Shown: positions 11,492 through 21,182, counted from the stretch's first letter. The stretch: 64,000 bases of DNA from Candidatus Azobacteroides pseudotrichonymphae genomovar. CFP2 (GCF_000010645.1 NC_011565.1:820001-884000), one strand, 5' to 3'. Program-made: numbers and translations. Notes: generated by a model not told the origin, from the sequence alone.

Positions 11492-13981
11492 ATGAAGAAA
11501 ATAATATTGTTATTTATCCTGTTTTTCCATTTTGTTTGCTTATCAGCAGCACAAGGGATGGATGAAACCCCGCTTGTCATTTATAGGTTAAATAACAATG
11601 ATCGTAAATATATTATTGCAGAAATAAAGATTAAGGGAGTAGAAAATTGTGGTTATGAGGATTATGTATTGACAAACATGTGTGGACTTTCAATAGGGGA
11701 TAAGGTAAGTATACCGGGAGACGAAATTACTTTTGCACTTAAAACATTTTTGAAACAGAAATTGTATTCGTATGGAGAGATTTTAACAACTAAGCAAACG
11801 GCAGATAGTGTGTGGCTTGAAATTGTTTTGCACCCTAATCCGATTGTGTCTGGCATTAATTTTATGGGGGTTGAGAAGAGTGAGCAAGAGGAATTAGAGG
11901 ATAAGATAGGGATAGTACGTGGTTTACAATTGACACCCGATTTAATCGGTTGTATTGAGAAGCGAGTAAAAGATTTTTTTATTAAAAAAGGTTTTAGTAA
12001 TACCGAAGTGAAAATTCAACAAAAGAATGACATTGCTGACGCAGGTAAGAAAATAATAAATATTATGGTGAATAGAAACCTTAAGGTCAAAGTTAGATAT
12101 ATCCATATTGTTGGGAACAATGTACTTTCAGATTATGCTTTGAAGGTAATAATGAAAAATACTAATGAAAGGTTTTCTTTAAGGGAAAGACTCAGATTGA
12201 GCTTACGAAAATTGTTTAGTACTAAGAAATTTATTAAAGAGAGGTATGATAAAGATGTCGAAGATATAATTCTTAGATATAATGAAAAAGGGTATAGAGA
12301 TGCTCGTATTGTTAGTGATAGTATAGTTCTTCTTAAAGAAGATCAGATAGACATCTATTTGACAATAAATGAAGGCAGTAAATATTATTTTCGCAATATT
12401 AATTGGGTAGGAAATACGTTGTATTCTTCTGAAAATTTGAGTCATATCTTAAATATAAGATTGGGCGATGTTTATGATCTGAAAAAACTCAATTCACGGC
12501 TTTTAACTGATAGAGATGCTGTATCTAATTTATATCATAATAATGGATACATTTTTTCTTCTATGAATCCCATAGAGGTATGTGTTGAAAATGATTCGGT
12601 TGATGTAGAAGTTTGCGTTTTAGAAGGTATTCAAGCAACTATTAATCGTGTTTCTATTAATGGAAATGTTGGAGTTTATGAAGATATTATTCGTAGGGAA
12701 TTAGCTACTAAGCCCGGGCAATTGTTTAGTAAAGAAGCAATAATGTATTCGACACAGAAAATTGCTCAAATGGGGTATTTTGAGCAGGAATTAATTGATG
12801 TTCAACCTATTTTTGATTCTGAAACTGGTATGGTAGATATTAATTATAATCTAACATCCAAAGTAAATGACCAAATTGAATTTTCGACGGGATGGGGAGG
12901 AAACAATGGAATTATAGGTCGTTTGAATTTGAAGTTTTCTAATTTTTCTGTTAAGAATTTGATACATCCAAAGGAATACAATGGAATTATTCCGCAAGGA
13001 GATGGACAAATACTGGCTTTAGATGTTCAGACTGGAATCCATTCTAAACTGTATAAAATTTCGTTTTTAGAACCATGGATGGGTGCTAAACGTCCGAATA
13101 GGTTTTTGTTTAATATTGGTTACGAAAAAACAAAAAGGCAAAATGCATCTTTAAGTATATGTAATCTTTCCGCAAGTTATAGTAAACTGTTGAGTTGGTT
13201 AGACAATTATTCTACTTTTACATCAGACCTTTCTTACCAATGCTATTGGCCGGAAAATTGGCAGGATTTTCCTTATGGAAATATTCAAAGGGCGCATAAT
13301 CTGACTTTTGGATTTACTTTGAGTCGTAATTCTACAGATAACCTGGCATATCCACGCTATGGATCCATTTTTTCTTTGTCTCTTAATGCAACTCCTCCTT
13401 ATTCGTTGTGGGACATTGTTGGTAGCAAATCACCCGAAGTACATGATAAATGGATAGAATATTATAAATGGAAATTCAAGGGGAGTATATTTATTCCGTT
13501 ATTCAATAGAGAAAAGGTAAGGTACAAACCTGTTTTGATGAGTGGTGTGGAATATGGTTTTGTAGGAAGTTATAATAAAAATAGTACGCTTTTTGGAACC
13601 TTTTGTATAGGTAGCAATACGATTACTAAAGATTATGATTTTAACGAAAAAATTGGGTTACGAGGATATCTTCCTCCTGATGAGAAAGAACATGGAGCTA
13701 ATGCCTATACAAAGTTAACCTTGGAATTGCGTTATCCATTTGTGCTTGAGCAGGCATTCACTGTTTATAGTTTAATATTTATGGAAGCAGGAGGTATTAT
13801 GGAGGATGAGAAATATTCTTTTGGTTTGAAGCGGTCAACTGGTGTAGGCATCCGTATCCTTTTACCAATGATTGGACTAATGGGACTTGATTGGGCCTAT
13901 GGTTTTGATGAGCCGTTTGGTATTGATGAAAATAAATCAAGCGGCTTTCATATTCATTTTATTTTTGGAAAAGAATTTTAG
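11492..13981 (+). CDS. bamA: outer-membrane protein assembly factor BamA (Omp85)
   Basis: Central subunit that folds beta-barrel proteins into the outer membrane. The frame is open from a TTG at 11447, but the ATG at 11492 gives a clear signal peptide (MKKIILLFILFFHFVCLSAA), so this start is preferred, giving 829 residues. POTRA repeats fill roughly residues 30-410 and a 16-strand barrel follows. The barrel has the GLRGY motif near residue 720 and an aromatic C-terminus (IHFIFGKEF). The downstream ompH/skp homologue fits the conserved Bacteroidales order, though 666 bases separate them. Confidence 0.93.
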   Translation: MKKIILLFILFFHFVCLSAAQGMDETPLVIYRLNNNDRKYIIAEIKIKGVENCGYEDYVLTNMCGLSIGDKVSIPGDEITFALKTFLKQKLYSYGEILTTKQTADSVWLEIVLHPNPIVSGINFMGVEKSEQEELEDKIGIVRGLQLTPDLIGCIEKRVKDFFIKKGFSNTEVKIQQKNDIADAGKKIINIMVNRNLKVKVRYIHIVGNNVLSDYALKVIMKNTNERFSLRERLRLSLRKLFSTKKFIKERYDKDVEDIILRYNEKGYRDARIVSDSIVLLKEDQIDIYLTINEGSKYYFRNINWVGNTLYSSENLSHILNIRLGDVYDLKKLNSRLLTDRDAVSNLYHNNGYIFSSMNPIEVCVENDSVDVEVCVLEGIQATINRVSINGNVGVYEDIIRRELATKPGQLFSKEAIMYSTQKIAQMGYFEQELIDVQPIFDSETGMVDINYNLTSKVNDQIEFSTGWGGNNGIIGRLNLKFSNFSVKNLIHPKEYNGIIPQGDGQILALDVQTGIHSKLYKISFLEPWMGAKRPNRFLFNIGYEKTKRQNASLSICNLSASYSKLLSWLDNYSTFTSDLSYQCYWPENWQDFPYGNIQRAHNLTFGFTLSRNSTDNLAYPRYGSIFSLSLNATPPYSLWDIVGSKSPEVHDKWIEYYKWKFKGSIFIPLFNREKVRYKPVLMSGVEYGFVGSYNKNSTLFGTFCIGSNTITKDYDFNEKIGLRGYLPPDEKEHGANAYTKLTLELRYPFVLEQAFTVYSLIFMEAGGIMEDEKYSFGLKRSTGVGIRILLPMIGLMGLDWAYGFDEPFGIDENKSSGFHIHFIFGKEF

Positions 13982-14647
13982 AAAAATGTTTTTTTTATTT
14001 GTAAGTGAGAAAGTTTTTTACAAACCTATGTGAACACTTTGAGATAATTGTTTTTTGAAAAAAAGATGTGATGTGAATAGAATCAATGATTTAAATAAAA
14101 CATTTTGATTTGGGTTCAAATTGATTTGGGTTCAAAATAGAAACAATAGTTTTTGAAACCATCAAAAAAATGAAAAGGATGTCATTCTATATTAGAATAA
14201 TCATGCTGTTACAGACATGTTTCTTCCGATGGAATTTATGTATCTTTGTATGCAGGAATTGGAATAGGTGTGGTATATACAATATATATCTTATATGTTT
14301 CGGAGTAAACGTAGGTATTAGTTCTTAAATCAATCTGTCTGAAATAAATGGAAGAGTATGAAGGAATAGGAACCTTATTTCAGAAGGTAAAAACAAGAAA
14401 CCAATAAATTTTCATGGGTAAGTATTTTTAACTGAGAAAAAATGCTAAAAAGTCATACTCGGGATAAAGTTTTATACTAGGTTAACTGTGTTTTGTAGTC
14501 AAAATTTTAACCTGAGTTTTTTAGTATAATTCTAATTGATATTTATTCGGTAGACAAATGTCTTAACCCTAATTTGAAGAAGGATATTAAAAAAAAATTT
14601 TTCAGTCCAATTATAGAAGACATAAAAGTTTCATCAAGAGGAAAGTT
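13982..14647. other. 666 bp non-coding gap with a 16-bp tandem repeat
   Basis: Lies between bamA and the single ompH homologue. Bacteroides species usually carry two ompH copies here, so one copy may have been lost, but no OmpH motif could be read in the gap. It contains a perfect tandem duplication of TTGATTTGGGTTCAAA (14105-14136) and a lone TATCTTTG (14241-14248) matching the Bacteroidetes -7 motif. Confidence 0.45.
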
Positions 14648-15214
14648 ATGAGAACAATCTGTAAATCGAATGTATTCAAATGGTTTTTTATTCTTTTGGA
14701 TAATAGAATAAAGTGGAAAAGGATTGTTGTGACATCTATCCTTTTGTTGTTTATTATCATAGGAGTATCTGCACAGGAAAAGGTTGCTTATCTCAATTAT
14801 TCTGAAATAATTAAAATCATGCCTGAATATATTCAAATGCAGGATTCTATAAAGAAAATCCAAACTGAATTACAAAATGAAATGAACATTCTAAAGGAGG
14901 AGTACGAAAAAAAGTATAAGGCTTTTATCAGCGATGCAGATAGTCTTGTGGAGAGCATTAAAATGAGAAGAATGCAGGAAATCAAAAATATTGAAGAAAG
15001 AGCAGTGGCTTTTCAAGAACAATCTCAAAAGCAATTGCAACAAATGTATGAAAAACTATTTGCCCCCATTCAGTGGAAGGTGAAGGAAGCCATAAGAGTA
15101 GTTGGTGAAGAGAACGATTTTGTCTATATATTTGAAGGGACAGAACTTTTATATACCAGTTCTTCTGCTATCAATGTTACTCCTTTTGTAAAACGAAAGT
15201 TAGGATTAAAATAA
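14648..15214 (+). CDS. OmpH/Skp-family periplasmic chaperone
   Basis: Skp-like proteins hold unfolded outer-membrane proteins in the periplasm for the Bam complex. The product has 188 residues. A hydrophobic signal segment (about 27-42) ends in GVSAQ, and the mature protein begins EKVAYLNYSEIIKIMPEY. A long charged coiled coil (about 65-130) forms the tentacle. The C-terminus NVTPFVKRKLGLK is typical of Bacteroidetes OmpH. The signal peptide is preceded by about 25 extra residues, so the true start may be a later non-ATG codon. bamA lies upstream and murI 30 bases downstream. Confidence 0.85.
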   Translation: MRTICKSNVFKWFFILLDNRIKWKRIVVTSILLLFIIIGVSAQEKVAYLNYSEIIKIMPEYIQMQDSIKKIQTELQNEMNILKEEYEKKYKAFISDADSLVESIKMRRMQEIKNIEERAVAFQEQSQKQLQQMYEKLFAPIQWKVKEAIRVVGEENDFVYIFEGTELLYTSSSAINVTPFVKRKLGLK

Positions 15215-15244
15215 ATTCACATTTGTTGATTTCGGAATTTTTAA

Positions 15245-16075
15245 ATGAAAGTGAAAGGATCCATTGGAATATTTGATTCTGGGTATGGTGGTTTTACTAT
15301 TTTAGAAAAGATACGTTATCGTTTGCCTAGATATGATTTTTTGTATTTAGGCGATAATGCACGTGCTCCTTATGGTACTCGTTCGTTTGAGATTGTCTAT
15401 GAGTTTACGTTGCAATCCGTAAGAAAACTTTTTGAAAAAGGGTGTCATTTGGTTATCTTGGCTTGTAATACGTCGTCAGCAAAAGCATTGCGGACTATTC
15501 AACAGAATGATTTGCCCAGTATTGCTCCTCAAAAAAGACTACTAGGGGTAATTCGTCCCACAGTAGAAGCAGTAGGACGATTGACTCAAACTCGTCATAT
15601 TGGTGTATTAGGAACACAAGGGACAATTCTTTCTGGTTCTTATTCTATAGAAATGAAAAGATTATTTCCGGATATTGTTGTAACAGGAGAAGCTTGTCCT
15701 ATGTGGGTCTCTTTGGTAGAAAATGGTGAATACGACCGGCCTGGTGCGGATTATTTTGTCAAACAACATATAAATTCTATCTTAAATAAAGATCCGCTGA
15801 TTGATACACTTGTTTTGGGATGTACTCATTACCCGTTGTTAGAGACTAAAATCAAGCAATATTTGCCGAAATCAGTTTCCATTTTATCACAGGGAAAATA
15901 TGTTGCTGAAGGGTTGGCGGATTATCTTCGTCGTCATCCAGAAATTGACATGTGTTGTTCTAAGAATAGTGTGGAATGTTTTTATACTACGGAATCGGAA
16001 AATAAATTTGCAAGTATGGCGAATATTTTTTTCAAAAAGAAAAAGATTGATATTCATCGAATCTCTTTAGGATAG
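15245..16075 (+). CDS. murI: glutamate racemase
   Basis: Makes D-glutamate for peptidoglycan. The 276-residue protein has the paired catalytic cysteines: Cys74 in ACNTSSA and Cys193 in LGCTHYPLL. It also has the N-terminal GIFDSGYGG motif. Its presence with dapL suggests that peptidoglycan precursors are still made. It follows ompH closely, as in Bacteroides. An 8-bp hairpin (16097-16115) follows the stop. Confidence 0.95.
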   Translation: MKVKGSIGIFDSGYGGFTILEKIRYRLPRYDFLYLGDNARAPYGTRSFEIVYEFTLQSVRKLFEKGCHLVILACNTSSAKALRTIQQNDLPSIAPQKRLLGVIRPTVEAVGRLTQTRHIGVLGTQGTILSGSYSIEMKRLFPDIVVTGEACPMWVSLVENGEYDRPGADYFVKQHINSILNKDPLIDTLVLGCTHYPLLETKIKQYLPKSVSILSQGKYVAEGLADYLRRHPEIDMCCSKNSVECFYTTESENKFASMANIFFKKKKIDIHRISLG

Positions 16076-16096
16076 GAAAAGATAAAAACCGTTGTC

Positions 16097-16115
16097 CTTT
16101 GAATTCGATTCAAAG
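16097..16115 (+). terminator. possible terminator hairpin after murI
   Basis: An 8-bp perfect stem (CTTTGAAT / ATTCAAAG) with a 3-base loop lies 22 bases after the murI stop and before tRNA-His. No clear U-run follows, so termination efficiency is uncertain. Confidence 0.4.
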
Positions 16116-16146
16116 AAAATTTATTAGAAATACAAATAAAAAAAAT

Positions 16147-16154
16147 TACCTTTG
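16147..16154 (+). promoter_or_regulatory. -7 element for tRNA-His
   Basis: TACCTTTG fits the Bacteroidetes sigma-70 -7 motif TAnnTTTG and ends 8 bases before the tRNA 5' end. No good -33 TTTG was found at the usual 19-21 base spacing. Confidence 0.6.
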
Positions 16155-16162
16155 CACTATAT

Positions 16163-16237
16163 GGTGGTCGTAGCTCAGTTGGTTAGAGTGTCAGATTGTG
16201 GTTCTGATGGTCGTGGGTTCGAGTCCCATCTTCCACC
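16163..16237 (+). tRNA. tRNA-His (anticodon GTG), odd acceptor stem
   Basis: The cloverleaf is clear. The D-arm starts GCTC, the anticodon stem is TCAGA/TCTGA with loop TTGTGGT, and the T-arm is GTGGG-TTCGAGT-CCCAT. The extra 5' G(-1) opposite C73 is the tRNA-His identity element. CCA is not encoded. Two adjacent acceptor-stem pairs are mismatched: T5 opposite T68 and C6 opposite T67, where typical sequences have A68 and G67. The other acceptor pairs are intact, so it may be functional, edited, or starting to decay. Confidence 0.9.
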
Positions 16238-16813
16238 CGGAAGTTCTTTCATAATATATGTACAACACATATGTATATTACGAGAATAAGCCTAGAATAG
16301 GCGTGTTACAATCCTTGCTTTTCTCCGCAATTATTATCCACCGTCTTTACGGGTAGAAAGGCTTGTTGTTACGAGAGTTGCTAATATTTAGCAACAATGA
16401 AAAATAGTCTTTGGGATATTCAAATAGGGATTTGCCTCTTATCGGAAGCCTTTTTTGTTTTTCCTTTTTTGCCAAAAATTTTAATTTTTTTTGCATTCTT
16501 TTCTGTGCAAGAGAAGAATAAAATCGTGAACAATTTTTTTTGTTCTTCTAAAATCTTTTTCAAAAAGGAAGTTTATGCAATATTTTACATATTGAATCTT
16601 TTACAAAAAAATACCCACGCACTCTTTTTCACGCATTTCCTTTTGTATACTTAGTTCCAAATTTGCTTCTATTGGAACAATAGTCAGTTCTTTCTTCAAG
16701 CTTTATTCTATTTTATCCAGATAGAGTTAACCAGATAGAGTTAAATCTCTGGAGCAGATTATGTAGATGTGTTACATATATATTAATTATGATGAATTTG
16801 TGTTCATGATTAT
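16238..16813. other. 576 bp gap with a 14-bp tandem repeat
   Basis: Lies between tRNA-His and the 3' end of RNase P RNA. An 85-codon ORF on + (16397-16654) is Phe/Ile/Lys-rich, resembles no family and is probably chance. A perfect tandem duplication of CCAGATAGAGTTAA occupies 16717-16744. Confidence 0.4.
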
Positions 16814-17182
16814 AAGTAGCCAATCTATAAGCCGGATTCTGTTCCTGAATCATAGATTCATTCAGGCAACTGTCATTTATCTAGATTTAATGTATCCATT
16901 AAATTCAAGCAGTCTACCCCCCGACATCGGACGAGTAATCCTATTATTCGTCGGTATACATGACCTTGCAACCCCTAAGTAGTACAGCTTTTTACATTTC
17001 TGTAAAGACTGGTAAGCTCTTACCTCACCTTCTCACCCTTACCTTAAAAAATTTTAAAAGGCGGTTGTTTTCTTCTACTTGACTCTGTTTTTACAAACAG
17101 CTATCCGTTAGATAGTAAGGTACTCTACGTTGTCCGGACTTTCCTCTTTTAATACAAAAAGCGACAGTTTAATTGGCTACTT
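16814..17182 (-). ncRNA. rnpB: RNase P RNA, bacterial class A
   Basis: Catalytic RNA that trims tRNA 5' leaders. On the minus strand the 5' part has the conserved GAGGAAAGTCCGGAC block of P4 and its flank, and the 3' part has ACAGAATCCGGCTTATAG. The ends AAGTAGCCAAT and ATTGGCTACTT pair to form P1 and define the boundaries. The central GGTAAGGGTGAGAAGGTGAGG region fits the specificity domain. Total length is about 369 nt, normal for class A. Ends are accurate to a few bases. Confidence 0.95.
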
Positions 17183-17411
17183 ATATTTATATAAGTGAGA
17201 CAAGCAAAAAGTTACTACAAATAATAATATATACAAATATATAAAAGTCTGTTGTAAAATATTTGTATTATTTAATAATGAGTAAAAACAAAAATAATAA
17301 AAAAAACAATAGTAAATTACAATTAATTGGTATATACAAAAGTATAAGCATTGATATAAAATATTAATTTCTAGTATTTTATATGTCAATAGTTGAACTA
17401 TTAATAGGAAC

Positions 17412-17455
17412 ATTTTTGTTTAATTTGTATTTGCAAATACAAATTAAACAAAAAT
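17412..17455. repeat. 44-bp perfect palindrome
   Basis: Two 22-base arms with no loop. The left arm begins ATTTTTGTTTAATTTG and the right arm is its exact complement. It lies 183 bases before the start of the XRE-type regulator and 230 bases from the RNase P RNA 5' end. The arms share TTGTTTAATT / AATTAAACAA with the hairpin at 42943-42978. It could be an operator, a hairpin-forming element or a bidirectional terminator. Confidence 0.8.
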
Positions 17456-17603
17456 ATCTAGGTTTATAGTCAAATCCTATTGAAAATCAATAGATTATTG
17501 CATATCTATTAAAATAATATTACAAGTTTATTTACAAATGATTTTGTGTAATTATTTTTATTCTGATATTGTTTTTCTATTTATATTATAGAAATGGATT
17601 GGA

Positions 17604-17611
17604 TACATTTG
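17604..17611 (+). promoter_or_regulatory. -7 element for the XRE-type regulator
   Basis: TACATTTG matches TAnnTTTG and lies 26 bases before the preferred ATG at 17638, supporting that start over the upstream in-frame TTG. No convincing -33 box is visible. Confidence 0.5.
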
Positions 17612-17637
17612 TATTTTTAATACAGTGTACTATTATT

Positions 17638-18081
17638 ATGAACGATGAAATAGGAAATAGAATTAAAATACTAATGGGAAAAGAAAACATTAGTCCTCAA
17701 TCATTTGCTAATGAAATAGGAATTACTCCTGGAGGATTAAATCATATTTTAACAGGAAGGAATAAACCACGATATGACATCTTATTAAAAATTGTTGAAA
17801 AATACAAGGCTATTAGTTTAGAATGGCTAATATTAGGTAATCTTCCTATGTATAAAAGGGAAAAAGCAACTTTTGCCCCTATAAAAGAGCTAGCTCCGCC
17901 TAATACAGATTTTAGTAAACTACCTGAAATAAATGAATCGAAAAATATCAAAGAAAGGACAATAGTAAATAAATCAGAGAAATTCCCCTCTGTAGGAGAG
18001 TTTTCAATGTTCGAATCTATTGAAGAAATAAGAGTTTATTTCAAAAATAAAACCTATTTAGTACTAAAGCCAGAAAAATAA
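17638..18081 (+). CDS. XRE-family helix-turn-helix protein
   Basis: A 147-residue putative transcriptional regulator. Residues 1-60 form a Cro/C1-type HTH (FANEIGITPGGLNHILTGRNKP is the core, with scaffold helix IGNRIKILMGKENIS before it). The rest is polar, with no recognised domain. The frame is open from an upstream TTG at 17569, but ATG 17638 starts the conserved domain and has a -7 element before it. Similar short HTH proteins occur in free-living Bacteroides. The palindrome 183 bases upstream is a candidate binding site. pyrK follows 73 bases later, so control of pyrKD is possible but unproven. Confidence 0.8.
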   Translation: MNDEIGNRIKILMGKENISPQSFANEIGITPGGLNHILTGRNKPRYDILLKIVEKYKAISLEWLILGNLPMYKREKATFAPIKELAPPNTDFSKLPEINESKNIKERTIVNKSEKFPSVGEFSMFESIEEIRVYFKNKTYLVLKPEK

Positions 18082-18109
18082 ACTTTATCCTTATTGTCTT
18101 CATTTTGAA

Positions 18110-18140
18110 TTGATTTTGCTAACAGTAAGGATTATATTTG
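18110..18140 (+). promoter_or_regulatory. promoter for pyrK-pyrD
   Basis: A TTG at 18110-18112 and TATATTTG at 18133-18140 are separated by 20 bases, the expected -33/-7 arrangement of Bacteroidetes promoters. The -7 element ends 14 bases before the pyrK ATG at 18155, which argues against the upstream in-frame TTG start, as that codon is the -33 box. Confidence 0.6.
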
Positions 18141-18154
18141 TTATATTGGAATTC

Positions 18155-18949
18155 ATGAGGGAATCTGTGAATAGATACATATCGGATTGGAGAATACAAG
18201 AAAATATACTCTTAAACGATAATTTTTTTTTATTAAAATTAATTTCAGGGAGACTTTTGCCAGAAATTTTACCTGGTCAATTTGCTCAAATCAGAGTGAA
18301 AGATACGGAAAATGTATTTTTACGCAGGCCTATTTCAATTCATTATATAGATAAGAAAAACAATGAACTTTGGTTATTGATTCAAATCGTAGGGAAAGGG
18401 ACCAGTAGACTATCTGAGATGCAGCCAAATGGACATTTAAATTTAATTTATCCATTAGGAAATGGATTTACTATTCCTTCCAATTTGATCAAAAGTAAAG
18501 AGGTACTTTTGATTGGTGGGGGAGTGGGTATTGCCCCTTTGTTGTATTTGGGTTCCTATTTGAAAGAACGAGGTTTTAAACTCACCTTCTTGTTGGGGGC
18601 GAAAACAGAAAACGGCCTACCTCAGTTATCTGAATTTCGAAAGGTTGGAATGGTATACATTACTACTGAAAATGGAGAGTTGGGAGAAAAAGGGGTTGTA
18701 ACCGATCATTCCTTATTGTCTAGAGCATACGCTGATTTTATCTATTCTTGTGGTCCTAAACCAATGATGATGGCTGTAGCTCGATACGCTAAACAACACG
18801 ATATATTTTGTGAAGTTTCTCTTGAAAATCATATGGCTTGTGGAATCGGAGTTTGCCTTTGTTGCATCGAAAAGACACAAAAAGGAAATACTTGTGTATG
18901 TCAAGAGGGTCCGGTATTTAATATAAATCAATTGAAATGGCAGATTTAA
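18155..18949 (+). CDS. pyrK: dihydroorotate dehydrogenase B, electron-transfer subunit
   Basis: Passes electrons from PyrD to NAD+ through FAD and a [2Fe-2S] cluster. The product has 264 residues from ATG 18155. The FAD-binding motif is VFLRRPISI, the NAD-binding motif [13 protein letters not shown], and a Cys-rich C-terminal segment (about 225-250, [11 protein letters not shown]...CVCQEGPVF) binds the cluster. It resembles NfnA at 28670, but position next to pyrD fixes the assignment. The 3' end overlaps pyrD by 13 bases, so translation is probably coupled. Confidence 0.93.
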
Positions 18950-19845
18950 ATATCAATATAGGTAAGTTAAAATTCAAAAATCCAGTATTGGCAGCATCCG
19001 GAACATTTGGTTATGGAATAGAATACTCAGACTTTGTGGATTTGTCGAAAATTGGTGGAATATTTACAAAAGGAATAACTCTTTACCATAGAGAAGGTAA
19101 TGATTATCCAAGAATGGCTGAAACATCTTCTGGGATGTTAAATGCCGTAGGTTTGCAAAATAGAGGAGTAACCTATTTTATTAAAAATATTTATCCGAAA
19201 GTTAAGAATATAGAGACTAATATAATGGTTAATATCAGTGGTTCAACTATTGAAGATTGTGTTTCTTGTGCAGAAAAAATTAATGAATTAGACAAAATTC
19301 CTGCTATTGAATTAAATATCTCTTGTCCTAATATGAAACAAGGAGGAATGGCTTTTGGAACTAATTGTTCCAATGCTTCGGAGATTGTTAATGCCGTTAG
19401 AAAAGTATATCACAAAATATTGATTGTTAAACTATCTCCCAATGTAACCGATATCACCGAAATTGCAAAAGCTGTCGAGATAGCAGGAGCCGATGCTGTT
19501 TCTTTAATCAATACTTTAATAGGAATGGCAATTGATATTAAAATTAAGAAACCAATCTTGTCTACGGTTACAGGAGGGTTATCTGGTCCTTGTATTAAAC
19601 CGATTGCTTTACGCATGGTTTATCAAACTTATAAGATTGTGAAGATTCCTATTATTGGTTTAGGGGGAATATCCAATTCAGACGACGCTATTGAATTTAT
19701 TTTAGCGGGCGCCAGTGCTATCCAGGTAGGCACTTACAATTTTATTGATCCTACGATTTCTACAAAAATAGTGGATGGAATCAATGCATACTTAGACAAA
19801 TATCATCTTCTATCAATAAAGGAATTGGTAGGAGAATTGCTTTAA
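18937..19845 (+). CDS. pyrD: dihydroorotate dehydrogenase, class 1B catalytic subunit
   Basis: Oxidises dihydroorotate to orotate, the fourth step of UMP synthesis. It is a 302-residue FMN-dependent TIM barrel. The motifs [17 protein letters not shown] (active-site Cys loop region), VKLSPN and [20 protein letters not shown] are in the expected order. The overlap with pyrK shows it is the NAD-dependent heterotetrameric type, suited to anaerobic life because it needs neither oxygen nor quinone. Confidence 0.95.
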
Positions 19846-20705
19846 TTAGGAAATTAAAGGCATGTATACAATTTTCCCCTAAAAGAAAAGTTTATTCGAT
19901 ACCAAACCATATTGGAATTGAAGGACCAATATGGAAGATCATCTTTTCTCATTGGATAATTGGTTTCAGTTGAAAAAAGATTTTAAAGCATTTTTGTAAC
20001 TAGTGTTGTTTAGCTTTAGATGAGATATCCCTCAAGAAAAAAAAGAAATAGGAAGATCTGTGTAGATTGCAACGATACACTTGTTTATGTCGAAGACGTA
20101 CTGGTTAAAATAGAAATGGGAAAAACTCTATCAAACATGGCTTGACAATGATAGAAGGATAGAAAAATAAAGCCAAAATTGGATGATACTTTTTGAAAAT
20201 ATAATAGGAAGAGGTTATTTCATAACCAATAAACATGTTGACAGAATAAAATGAGACCTACTTTGAGATTTGTATTGGAATAAATTGCAAAAAGTAGAAA
20301 TGTAATCATATTAATGTGGTATGAATTGATCTGAAAGTACTGGCATGTTCAGGTATAAAACAAAAAAGCAAACTTCTTGAGATAACTTCTAAGCCTATTC
20401 TTAGAAAAAATAGGCGGAATATAATCAGATAATCAACCAACCAAATAAATAAACATTTAAGAGAATAAGAGTGACATTTTGACCGAAATAATGGGAGATT
20501 TGAGTAGGTATAAAATCTTTTTAGATAGAGGTGATGAGACTCAATTTCTCTGATAAAATTTATACCTTTCGCTTCCATATAATTCTACCTAATTATGTTT
20601 GTTTTACTTCATTATTTTTAATAATCACCTATGTATACAATATGTTTATGAACATGAATGATACGGCGACACACCATCTGTTGAAAACAGATGTAAAAGG
20701 AGCTA

Positions 20706-20849
20706 GGTTATGTAATATTAGTAGATGAATCACATGTTAAAAAAAGGTATCAAGATATTTTTTTTGGAGAAAGTGTTCGTAAAATTCGTTCAAAACAAGT
20801 TTCAATTGTTTTACTCTCACAAGAAATGGGAAGAGTATCGTCAGTGTAA
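20706..20849 (+). pseudogene. unidentified coding remnant
   Basis: A 47-codon stretch free of stops with balanced amino-acid use, containing LVDESHVKKRYQDIFFGESV. It begins without a plausible start and ends at TAA. The preceding 50 bases in another frame (THHLLKTDVKGARL) may be its continuation before a frameshift. The family is not recognised. Confidence 0.35.
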
Positions 20850-21146
20850 TTTTGACTTTTTGACCATGTGTGAGAATAGTATTTTTGTTAGGTATAACAA
20901 TATAGAATCTATGAAAAATAGAATCTATGAAAACAATGGGAAAATTTTTAGGTGTGTATGGAGAAGAGACTAAAGCTATTGTACGAAGCATATAAAAAGG
21001 GAAATCACACTCAAATATTAAGAAATTTGAAAAAGCAAAATTATTCACAATAAAACAATATTGAGAAACGGATAGACGTAAGTTTATTAGAGATTTTACA
21101 AAATCTCATTTTCTCCGTTATTAAGTTTAATTGTTTCTTATTCATT

Positions 21147-21154
21147 TATTTTTG
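21147..21154 (+). promoter_or_regulatory. -7 element for ffh
   Basis: TATTTTTG fits TAnnTTTG and lies 28 bases before the ffh ATG. The -33 element is unclear. Confidence 0.45.
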
Positions 21155-21182
21155 CATGTAGTTTTTCATAAAATCAGAAATT

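Larger units (their letters stand above)
17183..17637. other. 455 bp AT-rich gap between rnpB and the XRE gene
   Basis: The spacer separates two divergently transcribed genes. It contains the 44-bp perfect palindrome annotated separately and a TACATTTG -7-like element close to the regulator start. No protein gene is supported. Confidence 0.45.
19846..21182. other. 1.3 kb gap without an intact gene
   Basis: No ORF is credible. A 47-codon open + stretch (20706-20849) reads like real protein (ILVDESHVKKRYQDIFFGES, then VRKIRSKQVSIVLLSQEMG), so a dead gene is likely, but I cannot name it. An 8-bp hairpin (CATCTGTT / AACAGATG) is at 20675-20693 and a perfect 16-bp tandem repeat at 20902-20933. 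The 3' end carries a -7 element for ffh. Confidence 0.45.

Noticed and set aside
14543..14863. 106-codon minus-strand ORF overlapping ompH
   Set aside because: It lies largely antisense to the conserved OmpH frame and has no recognisable domain.
16397..16654. 85-codon plus-strand ORF between tRNA-His and rnpB
   Set aside because: It is dominated by Phe, Ile, Lys and Leu as expected from AT-rich non-coding DNA, and no domain or promoter supports it.
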